Source: Cellulomonas gelida (GTDB lineage Bacteria > Actinomycetota > Actinomycetes > Actinomycetales > Cellulomonadaceae). Taken from it: a stretch of 64,000 bases of DNA. The notes beneath the pieces were generated by a model. It ran no database searches. It was not told the origin of the DNA and was given only the letters and a program-made list of their open reading frames with translations. Below are positions 42,041 through 51,326 of this stretch, in pieces. The DNA lies in NCBI RefSeq assembly GCF_006538725.1, contig NZ_BJLQ01000011.1, positions 49,519 to 113,518 of the forward strand, read 5' to 3'. Position 1 is the stretch's first letter; the number at the start of each line of letters is the position of its first letter. The translations under genes and the position numbers were made by a program.

Positions 42041-43594
42041 ATGGTCGACGCAGACCGCCCGATCCCGGGCGCACCGGACGCAGCGCCGCGTCCCGAGGCT
42101 CCGCTTCTCGTCATGCGGGGGATCGTCAAGCAGTTCCCCGGCGCCCGCGCGCTCGACGGCGTCGAGCTCGACGTCCGGGCGGGCGAGGTGCACTGCCTGC
42201 TCGGCCAGAACGGCGCGGGCAAGTCGACGCTCATCAAGGTGCTCGCGGGCGCGCACCAGCCGGACGCGGGCGAGATCGTCGTCGACGGCGAGGTCGTGAC
42301 GATCGCGGACCCGGTCGCCGGGCTGCGGCTCGGGATCGCGACGATGTACCAGGAGCTCGACGTGGTCGACGGCCTGTCCGTCGCCGAGAACATCTACCTG
42401 GGCCACGAGCTGTCGAGCGGCGGGTTCACGCGGCGCCGGGAGGCGACGCAGCGCACGCGCGAGCTCATGGCCCGGCTGGGTCACTCCTCGATCCCGCCGC
42501 ACCGCGAGGTGGGGCGGCTGTCCGCGGCGGGCAAGCAGATCGTCAGCATGGCGCGCGCCCTGTCGCACGACGCGCGCGTGATCGTCATGGACGAGCCCTC
42601 GGCGGTCCTCGACTCCGAGGAGGTCGCCAACCTCTTCCGCGTGGTGCGGGACCTGACCGCGCAGGGCGTCTCGGTCGTCTACATCTCGCACCGCCTGGAG
42701 GAGATCCGGCAGATCGGCGACCGGATCACGGTGCTCAAGGACGGCCGGACCGTCGCCTCGGGCCTGCCCGCGACGACCCCGACGCCCGACCTCATCCGGC
42801 TCATGACGGGCCGCACGGTCGAGTACGCGATCCCGCGCCGTGCTCCCGTCGCCGCCGACGCGCCCGTGGTGCTCGACGTCGCGGACCTCGCGCTGCGCGG
42901 GGCGTTCGAGAGCGTGTCGTTCTCGGTGCGGGCCGGCGAGGTCGTCGGGCTCGCGGGCCTGGTCGGCTCGGGCCGTTCCGAGATCCTCGAGACCGTGTTC
43001 GGCGCACGACGCGCGACGAGCGGGACCGTGCGGGTGGGCGAGAGGCGCGTGCGGACCGGATCGGTCGCCGACGCGGTCGCCGCCGGGATCGGGCTGTGCC
43101 CCGAGGAGCGCAAGAGCCAGGGGCTGCTGCTCGACGAGCCGGTCTACCGCAACGTCACGCTCTCGACGTTCACCCGCACCGCGCGCGGCGGCTTCCTGGA
43201 CGAGACCGCCGAGCGCGAGCAGGCCCGCGCGCAGGTCGAGGCGCTCGAGGTGCGGCCCGCGGACGTGACCCGGCACGCGCGCACGCTGTCCGGCGGCAAC
43301 CAGCAGAAGATCGTGCTCGCGCGCTGGCTCGTGCACGGCTGCCGCGTGCTGCTCCTCGACGAGCCCACGCGCGGCGTGGACGTCGGCGCGCGCGCCGAGA
43401 TCTACGCGCTCGTCGCCGAGCTGACCGCGGCAGGGACGGCGGTCGTCGTCGTCTCGAGCGAGATCGAGGAGGTGCTCGGCCTGGCCGACCGCGTCCTCGT
43501 CGTCTCCGAAGGGCGGGTGGTCCACACCGGGCCCGCCACCGACATCGACGAGCACCGCGTGCTCGACCTCGTCATGGAAGGAAGTGCCGCATGA
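42041..43594 (+). CDS. Sugar ABC importer ATPase (RbsA/XylG/AraG type)
   Basis: A 517-residue double ATPase that powers monosaccharide import. The first half has LLGQNGAGKSTLIKVLAGAH (Walker A), a RLSAAGKQIVSMARAL signature (SAAGKQ variant, as in this family) and VIVMDEPSAVLDSEE. The second half has a degenerate Walker A (GLVGSGRSEILETVFG), CPEERKSQGLLLDEPVYRNV, TLSGGNQQKIVLARWL and LLLDEPTRGVDVG. It is the first gene of a five-gene operon with permease, binding protein, dehydrogenase and isomerase. The start is set by the leaderless promoter. The sugar is not identifiable from the ATPase. Confidence 0.94.
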   Translation: MVDADRPIPGAPDAAPRPEAPLLVMRGIVKQFPGARALDGVELDVRAGEVHCLLGQNGAGKSTLIKVLAGAHQPDAGEIVVDGEVVTIADPVAGLRLGIATMYQELDVVDGLSVAENIYLGHELSSGGFTRRREATQRTRELMARLGHSSIPPHREVGRLSAAGKQIVSMARALSHDARVIVMDEPSAVLDSEEVANLFRVVRDLTAQGVSVVYISHRLEEIRQIGDRITVLKDGRTVASGLPATTPTPDLIRLMTGRTVEYAIPRRAPVAADAPVVLDVADLALRGAFESVSFSVRAGEVVGLAGLVGSGRSEILETVFGARRATSGTVRVGERRVRTGSVADAVAAGIGLCPEERKSQGLLLDEPVYRNVTLSTFTRTARGGFLDETAEREQARAQVEALEVRPADVTRHARTLSGGNQQKIVLARWLVHGCRVLLLDEPTRGVDVGARAEIYALVAELTAAGTAVVVVSSEIEEVLGLADRVLVVSEGRVVHTGPATDIDEHRVLDLVMEGSAA

Positions 43595-44640
43595 GCGAGC
43601 ACGACGTCGCGGCGAGCGACGCGCCCGCCCCGGGCACCGTGGCGTCGGCCCCGGGATCACAGCCACGGCGGCGCCGCAGCCTGCTGCACGGCCCCGCGGG
43701 TCGCAACCTCGGGCTGGTGATCGCGCTCGTGGCGATCTGCCTCGTCGGGATCATCACCGCGGGTGACCGGTTCGCCACGCTCGACAACCTCCTGACGATC
43801 CTGCGGCTCGCGTCCGTGCTCGGCGTGCTGTCGATCGGCATGACGTTCGTCATCACGGGCGGCGGCATCGACCTGTCCGTCGGCTCGGTGCTCGGCCTGG
43901 CCTCGGTGTGGGCGTCGACGATCGCGACGCAGACCATGGCCGAGGACTCGCACTGGATCGTCATGGTGCTGGTCGCGCTCGGCGTGGGTGTCGGGGCGGG
44001 GCTGATCAACGGCGTCCTCGTCGCGTACGGCAAGGTCGTCTCGTTCATCGCGACGCTCGCCATGATGGTCGCCGCGCGCGGCCTGGCCGAGGTGATCGCG
44101 AACCGCCGCACGCAGGTGGTGCGGGTGCGCGACTTCCTCGACTTCTTCCGCGCGGACCCGCTCGGCGTGCCGGTGCTCGTGTGGATCTTCGCGGTGGTGT
44201 CCGTCGCCGGGTGGGTGCTGCTCAACCGCACCACGTTCGGGCGCCGCACGGTCGCCGTCGGCGGCAACGCCGAGGCAGCGCGTCTCGCGGGCATCAAGGT
44301 CCAGCGCCACACCATGTACCTGTTCGCGCTGTCCGGCCTGGCCGCGGGCATCGCCGGCGTCATGATGCTCGGCCGCACCACGGCGGGCAGCTCCACCAAC
44401 GGCATGCTCTACGAGCTCGACGCGATCGCGGCGGTGGTCGTCGGCGGCACGCTCCTGGCGGGCGGCCGCGGCAGCATCGTCGGCACCGTCCTGGGCGTCC
44501 TGATCTTCACGACGCTGACCAACGTGTTCACGCAGAACAACCTGTCGATCTCCGCCCAGTCCGTGTTCAAGGGCGCGATCATCGTCGGCGCCGTGCTGCT
44601 GCAGCAGCGGCTCGCCGACCGTTCCCGGGCCGGCACGTAG
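43591..44640 (+). CDS. Sugar ABC importer permease (RbsC type)
   Basis: A 349-residue membrane subunit with about ten helices. The family block VLSIGMTFVITGGGIDLSVG near residue 90 is diagnostic of ribose-type permeases, as are NGVLVAYGKVVSFIATLAMM, the EAA-like coupling loop AVGGNAEAARLAGIKVQRHT, and GGTLLAGGRGSIVGTVLGVL. The first ~35 residues are cytoplasmic and basic. It overlaps the ATPase gene by ATGA. One permease gene implies a homodimeric pore. Confidence 0.94.
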   Translation: MSEHDVAASDAPAPGTVASAPGSQPRRRRSLLHGPAGRNLGLVIALVAICLVGIITAGDRFATLDNLLTILRLASVLGVLSIGMTFVITGGGIDLSVGSVLGLASVWASTIATQTMAEDSHWIVMVLVALGVGVGAGLINGVLVAYGKVVSFIATLAMMVAARGLAEVIANRRTQVVRVRDFLDFFRADPLGVPVLVWIFAVVSVAGWVLLNRTTFGRRTVAVGGNAEAARLAGIKVQRHTMYLFALSGLAAGIAGVMMLGRTTAGSSTNGMLYELDAIAAVVVGGTLLAGGRGSIVGTVLGVLIFTTLTNVFTQNNLSISAQSVFKGAIIVGAVLLQQRLADRSRAGT

Positions 44641-44663
44641 CCGCCTCGCCACGACCCCAGCTC

Positions 44664-44684
44664 GCGCCGGCTCCCGCCCGGCGC
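44664..44684 (+). other. Small intercistronic hairpin before the binding-protein gene
   Basis: A 7-bp stem, GCGCCGG (44664-44670) with 44678-44684, and a 7-nt loop lie in the 78-bp gap between permease and binding protein. It could mark an mRNA processing point or stabilise the downstream message; too weak for a terminator. Confidence 0.35.
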
Positions 44685-44718
44685 ACCACTCGCGCACCAC
44701 CGATCAAGGAGGATCGTC

Positions 44719-45771
44719 ATGTCCGCACGTCTGAGCCGGCGCTGGGTCGCCGCCGCCGGGGCGCTGGCCGCCGCGTCGCTGCTCGTGGCCGGCTGCACGT
44801 CCAACGAGCCGCAGGAGACCGACGACGCGACCACGCAGGCCGCCGTCGTGCCGGGCGGGGAGAACGACGAGAAGGGCGACACCGTCACGATCGGCTTCTC
44901 CGCCCCCGCCGCCGACCACGGCTGGATGGGCTCGATCACCAAGTCCGCGCAGGACCTGGCCAAGCAGTACCCCGACATCGACCTCAAGGTCGCCGACGGC
45001 ACGAACGACGTGAACCTGCAGATCAGCCAGATCGAGCAGTTCATCAACGACAAGGTCGACGCGATCGTCCTGCTGCCGTTCGACGGCGCCGCGCTGACCG
45101 AGGTCGCGATCAAGGCCATGCAGGCGGGCATCGTCGTCGTGAACGTGGACCGCGAGTTCGACGACCCGACCGCGGCGCGCACGACCGTGCTCGGCGACAA
45201 CTACGGCATGGGCATCAGCGCGGGCCGGTTCATCTGCGAGCAGCTCGGCGGCAAGGCCGACGCGAAGGTCGCGGAGATCGCGGGCATCGACTCGCTGCCG
45301 CTCACGCAGGACCGCAGCCAGGGGTTCGCCGACGCGCTCGGCGAGTGCGGGCTCAAGGTCGCCAACCGCGTGGCGGCCGACTTCACCGTGCAGGGCGGCG
45401 AGGCCGCCGCGGCGAACCTGCTGCAGGCCGCGCCGAAGCTCGACGCGATCTGGAACCACGACGACGACCAGGGCGTCGGCATCCTCGCGGCGATCGAGGC
45501 CGCGGGCCGCGACGAGTTCTTCATGGTCGGCGGCGCCGGGTCGAAGAACGTCATGGAGGCCATCAAGGCCGACGACACCGTGCTCAAGGCCACGGTCATC
45601 TACCCGTCCACGCAGGCGGCCGACGGCATCAAGCTCGCGCGGCTCCTGGTCCAGGGCAAGTCGATGAGCGACCTGGTCGAGGTCGAGGTGCCGCGCACGA
45701 TCCAGCTGTACGCGCCGGTCGTGACCAAGGAGAACGTCGACCAGTACCTGCCGACGGCCTTCGAGTCCTGA
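44719..45771 (+). CDS. Sugar ABC substrate-binding lipoprotein (RbsB type)
   Basis: A 350-residue extracytoplasmic sugar receptor. The signal peptide ends in the lipobox LVAGC (Cys ~27), then a Thr/Asp-rich tether. The periplasmic-binding-protein type 1 domain has TIGFSAPAADHGWMGSITKS, DAIVLLPFDGAALTEVAIKA, GIVVVNVDREFDD and VNVDRE-type sugar contacts, GMGISAGRFICEQLGGKA and WNHDDDQGVGILAAIE. AAGGAGG lies 6 bases before the ATG. A hairpin follows the stop and may keep this product in excess over downstream enzymes. Confidence 0.94.
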   Translation: MSARLSRRWVAAAGALAAASLLVAGCTSNEPQETDDATTQAAVVPGGENDEKGDTVTIGFSAPAADHGWMGSITKSAQDLAKQYPDIDLKVADGTNDVNLQISQIEQFINDKVDAIVLLPFDGAALTEVAIKAMQAGIVVVNVDREFDDPTAARTTVLGDNYGMGISAGRFICEQLGGKADAKVAEIAGIDSLPLTQDRSQGFADALGECGLKVANRVAADFTVQGGEAAAANLLQAAPKLDAIWNHDDDQGVGILAAIEAAGRDEFFMVGGAGSKNVMEAIKADDTVLKATVIYPSTQAADGIKLARLLVQGKSMSDLVEVEVPRTIQLYAPVVTKENVDQYLPTAFES

Positions 45772-45778
45772 CGCTCCC

Positions 45779-45808
45779 GGTGGGGCGGCCGCACCCGGCC
45801 GCCCCACC
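45779..45808 (+). terminator. Intra-operon hairpin after the binding-protein gene
   Basis: A perfect 13-bp stem, GGTGGGGCGGCCG (45779-45791) with 45796-45808, and a CACC loop follow the stop by 7 bases. In transport operons such a hairpin often causes partial termination or mRNA protection, so the binding protein is made in excess. Confidence 0.75.
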
Positions 45809-45828
45809 CCGGCTCCTGAGGAGGACCC

Positions 45829-47025
45829 GTGACCGCACCGAGCACCGCCCGACCCCGCCTGCGCGTCGGGATGGTCGGCTACGCCTTCATGGGCGTCGCC
45901 CACTCGCACGCGTGGCGCACCGCGCCGCGGTTCTTCGACCTGCCGCTCGAGGTCGACATGGCGGTGGTCGCGGGACGCCGTGAGCCGGAGCTGCGCGCCG
46001 CCGCCGCGCGCCTCGGCTGGCGCGAGACGACCACCGACTGGCGCACCCTCGTCGCGCGCGACGACGTCGACCTCGTCGACATCTGCACGCCGGGCGACAC
46101 GCACGAGGAGATCGCACTGGCCGCGCTCGCCGCGGGCAAGCACGTCCTGTGCGAGAAGCCGCTGGCCAACACGGTCGCCCAGGCGGAGGCCATGGCCGCG
46201 GCGGCCGCCGCCGCGCCCGGGCAGGTCGCGATGGTCGGCTTCACCTACCGCCGCGTCCCGGCGATCCAGCTCGCGCGCACGCTCGTCGTCGAGGGACGGA
46301 TCGGCCAGGTGCGGCACGTGCGCGCGCAGTACCTGCAGGACTGGATCGCGGACCCGTCGGTGCCGCTGTCCTGGCGTCTCGACAAGCAGAAGGCAGGCTC
46401 GGGTGCGCTGGGCGACATCGGCGCGCACGTCGTCGACCTCGCGCAGTTCATCACGGGCGAGCAGGTCACGGGGGTCAGCGCGATCCTCGAGACGTTCGTC
46501 CACGAGCGCCCGGTGGCCGACGAGTTCACGGGCCTGTCCGGCTCGTCGTCGTCCTCCGGCGCGACCGGGCCGGTGACCGTCGACGACGCCGCGGTGTTCC
46601 TGGCCCGCATGTCCGGCGGCGGCCTCGCGACGTTCGAGGCCACGCGGTTCGCCTACGGCCGCAAGAACGCGATCCGGCTCGAGATCAACGGCTCGAAGGG
46701 CTCGCTCGCGTTCGACTTCGAGGACATGAACGTCCTGCACTACTTCGACGCGAGCGAGCCCGCGGTCACCGCCGGGTTCCGCCGGATCGTCGTGACGGAG
46801 CCCGAGCACGCGTACGTCGCCGCGTGGTGGCCCGCGGGCCACGGGCTCGGGTACGAGCACGCGTTCACCCACCAGGCCGTCGACCTGGTCCGCGCGATCG
46901 CCGCCGGCGACCACCCGGCCCCGACCTTCGCCGACGGACTGCAGGTGCAGCGCGTCCTGGACGCCGTCGAACGCTCGGCGGCAGCCGACAGCACGTGGAC
47001 CCCGATCGAGACGCAGGAGGCCTGA
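45829..47025 (+). CDS. Gfo/Idh/MocA sugar/cyclitol dehydrogenase
   Basis: A 398-residue NAD(P)-dependent oxidoreductase. The Rossmann start is [20 protein letters not shown], and [20 protein letters not shown] leads to [18 protein letters not shown] with the catalytic EKP Lys. The C-terminal domain has [20 protein letters not shown] (GDIGAH signature with the catalytic Asp/His). It is in the sugar operon, 2 bases before the isomerase gene, with GAGGAGG before its GTG. It probably oxidises the imported sugar or inositol-like compound. Confidence 0.92.
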   Translation: MTAPSTARPRLRVGMVGYAFMGVAHSHAWRTAPRFFDLPLEVDMAVVAGRREPELRAAAARLGWRETTTDWRTLVARDDVDLVDICTPGDTHEEIALAALAAGKHVLCEKPLANTVAQAEAMAAAAAAAPGQVAMVGFTYRRVPAIQLARTLVVEGRIGQVRHVRAQYLQDWIADPSVPLSWRLDKQKAGSGALGDIGAHVVDLAQFITGEQVTGVSAILETFVHERPVADEFTGLSGSSSSSGATGPVTVDDAAVFLARMSGGGLATFEATRFAYGRKNAIRLEINGSKGSLAFDFEDMNVLHYFDASEPAVTAGFRRIVVTEPEHAYVAAWWPAGHGLGYEHAFTHQAVDLVRAIAAGDHPAPTFADGLQVQRVLDAVERSAAADSTWTPIETQEA

Positions 47026-47027
47026 CG

Positions 47028-48029
47028 ATGACCCGCCCGATCACCCTGTTCACCGGCCAGTGGGCCGACCTGCCGTTCGAGGAGGTGGCGCGCCTCGCGT
47101 CCGGCTGGGGCTACGACGGCCTCGAGATCGCCTGCTGGGGCGACCACCTGGACCCGTGGCGCTGGGACGACGACGCGTACGTCGCCGACCGCCTCGCGAT
47201 CCTCGACCGCTACGGCCTGAAGGTCTGGGCGATCTCCAACCACCTCAAGGGCCAGGCGGTCTGCGACGACCCGATCGACGCCCGGCACCGCGACATCCTG
47301 TCCGACCAGGTGTGGGGCGACGGTGCCCCCGAGGGCGTCCGGCAGCGCGCCGCGGAGGAGATGAAGCACACCGCGCGCCTCGCGGCGAAGCTGGGCGTGA
47401 AGACCGTCGTCGGGTTCACGGGCTCGTCGATCTGGAAGTTCGTCGCGATGTTCCCGCCGGCCTCGGCTGCGATGGTCGACGCGGGCTACCAGGACTTCGC
47501 CGACCGCTGGAACCCGATCCTCGACGTGTACGACGAGGTCGGCGTGCGGTTCGCGCACGAGGTCCACCCCTCCGAGATCGCGTACGACTACTGGACGACG
47601 CAGCGCACGCTCGAGGCGATCGGCCACCGCGAGGCGTTCGGCCTGAACTGGGACCCCAGCCACTTCATGTGGCAGGACCTCGACCCGGTCGACTTCATCC
47701 TCGAGCACCGCGACCGGATCTACCACGTGGACTGCAAGGACGTGAAGCTCCGGCTCGGCAACGGTCGCAACGGGCGGCTCGGCTCGCACCTGCCGTGGGC
47801 GGACCTGCGCCGCGGGTGGGACTTCGTCTCGACCGGCCGCGGCGACGTGCCGTGGGAGGCCGCGTTCCGCGCGCTGAACTCCATCGGCTACGACGGCCCG
47901 ATCTCGGTCGAGTGGGAGGACGCGGGGATGGACCGCCTCGTGGGCGCCCCCGAGGCCCTCGAGTTCGTCCGCCGCAACGCCTTCGACCCGCCGTCGGCGG
48001 CGTTCGACGCGGCGTTCAGCTCCCGCTGA
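47028..48029 (+). CDS. Sugar phosphate isomerase/epimerase-like TIM barrel
   Basis: A 333-residue xylose-isomerase-like TIM-barrel protein of the IolE/IolI/tagatose-epimerase class. Landmarks are [69 protein letters not shown] (Glu and His metal ligands), [20 protein letters not shown] (Asp/His ligands), [10 protein letters not shown] (Asp-x-Lys), and [11 protein letters not shown] with the final Glu ligand. All four metal-binding residues are visible. It probably interconverts keto sugars or dehydrates an inosose made by the upstream dehydrogenase. A strong terminator follows directly. Confidence 0.92.
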   Translation: MTRPITLFTGQWADLPFEEVARLASGWGYDGLEIACWGDHLDPWRWDDDAYVADRLAILDRYGLKVWAISNHLKGQAVCDDPIDARHRDILSDQVWGDGAPEGVRQRAAEEMKHTARLAAKLGVKTVVGFTGSSIWKFVAMFPPASAAMVDAGYQDFADRWNPILDVYDEVGVRFAHEVHPSEIAYDYWTTQRTLEAIGHREAFGLNWDPSHFMWQDLDPVDFILEHRDRIYHVDCKDVKLRLGNGRNGRLGSHLPWADLRRGWDFVSTGRGDVPWEAAFRALNSIGYDGPISVEWEDAGMDRLVGAPEALEFVRRNAFDPPSAAFDAAFSSR

Positions 48030-48037
48030 CCGACCAC

Positions 48038-48094
48038 CGACGGTGTGGGTGGAGAAGGTCACGCCTGGCGCGCGTTTCTCCACCCGCACCGTCG
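48038..48094 (+). terminator. Strong terminator of the sugar operon
   Basis: A 19-bp stem (48038-48056 with 48076-48094) with one mismatch and a 19-nt loop begins 8 bases after the isomerase stop. It is the longest hairpin stem I noticed in the window. Confidence 0.85.
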
Positions 48095-48356
48095 AGGTCG
48101 CGCTCGTGCCGCGCGCCGGGGTGCTCGGTGGCGAACCGGGGCGCGGCCGTGACGTCCATGACGAACGCCCCGCCGGGCCGCAGCGCCTCGCGCGTGCGCC
48201 GCAGCAGCCCGCCGCGCTGCGCGGGGCTCAGGGCGCAGAAGTCCTCGTAGAGGAGGAGCGCGGCGTCGTGCTCGCGGCCGAGGTCGTCGACGAGGTAGTT
48301 CGCGACGCGCAACTCGGCGGGCAGGCCCTCGGCGTCAGCGACTAGGCGCTGAACGG
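48095..48356 (-). pseudogene. Remnant of a class I SAM-dependent methyltransferase
   Basis: The minus strand encodes a coherent internal piece of a methyltransferase: GLPAELRVANYLVDDLGREH, LLLYEDFCALSPAQRGGLLR and LRPGGAFVMDVTAAPRFATE, which are motifs II-post I to IV-V of the fold. The glycine-rich SAM-binding motif I is missing at the N-terminus, and the sequence turns to noise after RHERDLDG, running into the operon terminator. Both ends have been lost, so this is a decayed fragment. Confidence 0.75.
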
Positions 48357-48523
48357 GGCAGGACGAGGCGACGACGGCTCGCGCACGGGCACTGGGCTCT
48401 CTTCGATCTGATGTCGGGAACGCCAGGAATGCTGGCACGCAACACCCCGACCGTCGCCCAGATTTGCCCGCTGCCCGCCCGAGCCTGCGGTGGAACCTCG
48501 CTCGGCGGTCTGCGACGAAGGCC

Positions 48524-49011
48524 TCAGCGTGGGCCGTGCGACGGCGCCCGGGAGACCTCGCCCGTGGCGCGCCAGACCTGGCAGTGCTGAAGGAGCCAGC
48601 GTTGCGCCGCCTCGATGCGCTGCGCGTCGGTGTCGGTCGCCGTGACTCGATCCCAGACGGTGTTCGGATCGACGAACCGCGCCTGGATCAGTGCCCCGAC
48701 ATAGGTGTGGTCCTTCTCGCGGTTGACAGGAGCGCGGTGCGTCGGCCGACGCCTTGGATGTAGAAGCCGTGGGTCTCGTGGAAGCTCGAGAGCTCACCGA
48801 TCCGGGCGTCAAGCTCGGTTGCCAAGGACTCCGCGTCGTCGTCGTGCATCGGGCACACGTCGATCTCGACCGAGAGGGTGGCCTCGGCGGGCAGCTCATC
48901 CTCGTCCCAAGATCCGAGCACCGCCTGCGAGCCGACGATGATGACCGACTTCTGCTGCACGATCCTGGTCGATGCGCGGATGGCGTGCTCGAGATCGGAC
49001 CGGCTCACCAC
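48524..49011 (-). pseudogene. Broken nucleotidyltransferase-like gene (DUF6036/AbiEii-type), XRE partner
   Basis: The first ~95 codons from GTG 49011 are intact: HAIRASTRIVQQKSVIIVGS, AVLGSWDEDELPAEATLSVE, DVCPMHDDDAE and FHETHGFYIQGVGRRTALL (nucleotidyltransferase-like GSxAV and xDxD-type positions). Then frame is lost. The C-terminal part resumes in another frame around 48740-48527: NREKDHTYVGALIQARFVDP, then VTATDTDAQRIEAAQRWLLQ and HCQVWRATGEVSRAP, to a stop at 48524. Roughly 30 residues that normally link the two parts are missing, so there is an internal deletion with frameshift. The XRE gene just upstream (7-bp overlap) is whole. Confidence 0.75.
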
Positions 49012-49586
49012 TGGCGGGCCTTGCGGATCGCTGCGGTGCGTTCGTCGTCGCTGAGCACGCCGGCGAACGGGGAGACCTGGCGCATGTCGATGCCGTGCTC
49101 GTCCTCACGTACCAACAGGTCGAGGAGCTCATGCGTCGGCCCGTCGAGCGCGTCGCGCCACTGACGGACCCAGTCGACCGCCTGCCGCCCGTGCACCTTG
49201 CTCTCGATCCTCGGCAGGTTCGCCCTCGCCTTGGCCCGCACGCTCGGGCCGTCGTGGCGCAGCCGCCGCGCGACCGCACGGTGCAGCTCCAGGGAGATCT
49301 TCTCCTCGCGGCGCTCCAGCGCGGGACGTCCGTGGGTCTTGCCGCGAACACGCCGACTCACGGGCGGCTGGTGCTCGGCGGTCGGCAGGGTGAGGGGCAT
49401 CTCGAGGACGGCGAGGACTGCGAGCAACGTGCGCATCGTCGATCCCTGTCCGGACTCCAGGCGGCGCACTGCGCTCGTTCCGACTCCCGCCAGCTCGGCC
49501 AGGTCGCGCTGGTCGAGCTCGCGGGACAGGCGCTGCGCGCGCACGGCCGTGCCCACCTGCGTCTCAGTCGTCACCGCCACGCTCAT
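49005..49586 (-). CDS. XRE-family regulator (antitoxin-like)
   Basis: A 193-residue protein with an N-terminal helix-turn-helix: VGTAVRAQRLSRELDQRDLA, ELAGVGTSAVRRLESGQGST. A basic linker and a helical C-terminal half follow (NLPRIESKVHGRQAVDWVRQ, LLDLLVREDEHGIDMRQVSPF). It overlaps the nucleotidyltransferase-like gene, the usual order for such regulator/NTase pairs. The ATG at 49586 lies 6 bases below TAGGAT, giving a leaderless message; an inverted repeat over the promoter suggests it represses itself. Confidence 0.87.
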   Translation of the reverse strand: MSVAVTTETQVGTAVRAQRLSRELDQRDLAELAGVGTSAVRRLESGQGSTMRTLLAVLAVLEMPLTLPTAEHQPPVSRRVRGKTHGRPALERREEKISLELHRAVARRLRHDGPSVRAKARANLPRIESKVHGRQAVDWVRQWRDALDGPTHELLDLLVREDEHGIDMRQVSPFAGVLSDDERTAAIRKARQW

Positions 49587-49592
49587 ACGGCG

Positions 49593-49634
49593 ATCCTAGG
49601 CGCTATCGTTCGAAAAGCAACGATAGACAGCGCC
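49593..49634 (-). promoter_or_regulatory. XRE promoter with overlapping operator
   Basis: On the minus strand: -35 TTGCTT (49615-49620), a 16-base spacer, and -10 TAGGAT (49593-49598), 6 bases before the ATG. CTATCGTT (49603-49610) and AACGATAG (49619-49626) form perfect 8-base arms 8 bases apart across the -35 and spacer; outer GGCGCT/AGCGCC (49600-49605, 49629-49634) add a second pair. A bound regulator would block RNA polymerase. Confidence 0.75.
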
Positions 49635-49728
49635 GCGCGCTGGGCCGTGGCCGTGCAGAGCGCATCGTCGCGCGGACGCGCCGGAACCCCGCCCGGTGTG
49701 CGGCGGCGGGCGTGGCAGGCTCTTCGTC

Positions 49729-51180
49729 GTGCCGATGCCGACGCGTCCCGTGATCTCCGGGTTCCATCCCGACCCGTCCGTGTGCCGCGTGGGGGAGACG
49801 TACTACCTCGCGTGCTCGAGCTTCGAGTACGCGCCGGGGGTGCCGATCTTCCGGTCCGACGACCTGGTGACGTGGACGCTGATCGGCCACGCGCTGTCGC
49901 GCCCGTCGCAGCTGCGGGTCGCCGACGCGAAGCCGTCCGGCGGCATCTACGCGCCCACGCTGCGGCACCACGACGGCCGGTTCTGGATGATCACGACGAA
50001 CGTGTCCGACGGGCCCGGGCACCTGCTGGTGACCGCGGACGACCCGGCGGGCCCGTGGTCCGAGCCGGTGCGGATCGAGGGTGCGGGCGGCATCGACCCG
50101 GACATCGCGTGGGACGACGACGGCCGCTGCCTGATCACGTGGTGCGACGCCGGTCTGCGCCAGGCCGAGCTCGACCCGGTGACCGGTGACCTCCTCACCG
50201 AGCCGCAGCTCACCTGGGCGGGCACGGGTGGCGCGCACGTCGAGGGGCCGCACCTCTACCGCGTCGGGGACCTGTGGTACCTGCTCGCGGCGGAGGGCGG
50301 GACAGCCGCCGGGCACATGGTGACGATCGCGCGCGGACCGTCGCCGTCGGGCCCGTGGGAGCCCTGCCCGACCAACCCTGTGCTGTCCGCGCGCAGCACC
50401 GACGCGAGCATCCAGAGCACCGGCCACGCCGACCTCGTCCAGCGTCCCGACGGCTCGTGGGCGATCGTCTTCCTGGCCGTGCGGCCGCGCGGCTACTTCC
50501 CCTCGTGGCACGTGCTGGGCCGCGAGACGTTCGCCGCGGACGTCGAGTGGCGCGACGGCTGGCCGGTGCCGACGACCCCGATCCAGCCCGCCGCGATCGC
50601 GCCTGCGCGCGAGCACCTGGGCGCCGAGCTCGGTGGCGAGTGGGTGGGCGCGCACGTGTTCCCCGACGAGGTGCTGCGTCCGGCCGGCGACGGCACGTGG
50701 CGACTGACCGCGACGCCGAGCGGGCGCACGTTCGTCGGGCGGCGGCAGGAGCACAACCGGGTGGTCGCGCACGCGCGCGTCGAGGCGTCCGCGGGCGTGG
50801 GCGGGCTCGAGATCCGGCTCGACGCGACGCACGCGGTGACCCTCGAGGTCGACGGGTCGACGGTGCGGGCGGTCGCCCGGATCGGCTCGCTCACCTCCGT
50901 GCTGGGCGAGGCGCCGCTGGACGACGACGCCGTGCTCGAGCTCGAGGTCCGTGCCTCGCCGTTCGGGGTCTTCAGCCCGCAGCGCGGGCCCGACGAGGTC
51001 GTCGCGCGCGTCGAGAGCGCGGCGGGGCGGCGTGAGCTCGGGCGGCTCGACGGCCGGTACCTGTCCACCGAGGTCGCGGCCGGGTTCACCGGGCGCATGG
51101 TGGGCGTCGTGGCCGAGCGCGGGGACGTCGTCGTGCGCTCGTTCGAGTACCGCGGGCACGACGAGCCCGAGAGCCGCTAG
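49729..51180 (+). CDS. Intracellular GH43 glycosidase, beta-xylosidase type
   Basis: A 483-residue glycoside hydrolase family 43 enzyme without a signal peptide. The five-bladed propeller begins RPVISGFHPDPSVCRVGETY with the catalytic base Asp, then GGIDPDIAWDDDGRCLITW (modulating Asp) and GGAHVEGPHLYRVGDLWYL (acid Glu). Residues ~300-480 form the beta-sandwich found C-terminal in GH43 xylosidases. It would split xylo- or arabino-oligosaccharides inside the cell, consistent with the sugar importer nearby. The start is GTG 49729 or ATG 49735; neither has a Shine-Dalgarno. Confidence 0.92.
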   Translation: MPMPTRPVISGFHPDPSVCRVGETYYLACSSFEYAPGVPIFRSDDLVTWTLIGHALSRPSQLRVADAKPSGGIYAPTLRHHDGRFWMITTNVSDGPGHLLVTADDPAGPWSEPVRIEGAGGIDPDIAWDDDGRCLITWCDAGLRQAELDPVTGDLLTEPQLTWAGTGGAHVEGPHLYRVGDLWYLLAAEGGTAAGHMVTIARGPSPSGPWEPCPTNPVLSARSTDASIQSTGHADLVQRPDGSWAIVFLAVRPRGYFPSWHVLGRETFAADVEWRDGWPVPTTPIQPAAIAPAREHLGAELGGEWVGAHVFPDEVLRPAGDGTWRLTATPSGRTFVGRRQEHNRVVAHARVEASAGVGGLEIRLDATHAVTLEVDGSTVRAVARIGSLTSVLGEAPLDDDAVLELEVRASPFGVFSPQRGPDEVVARVESAAGRRELGRLDGRYLSTEVAAGFTGRMVGVVAERGDVVVRSFEYRGHDEPESR

Positions 51181-51326
51181 CCCCGCTCCGCGGCACGCCC
51201 TGGGGCCGGGTGGCCCTTGAACCGCGTGTCGGTCGTGCGCGCTAGCGTGGCCGCGACGACGAGCCACCGCCGGCTCCGACGGACCGGTCCTCCGTCGGGA
51301 GGTGCGCAGCGAGGGAGACGCGAGCG

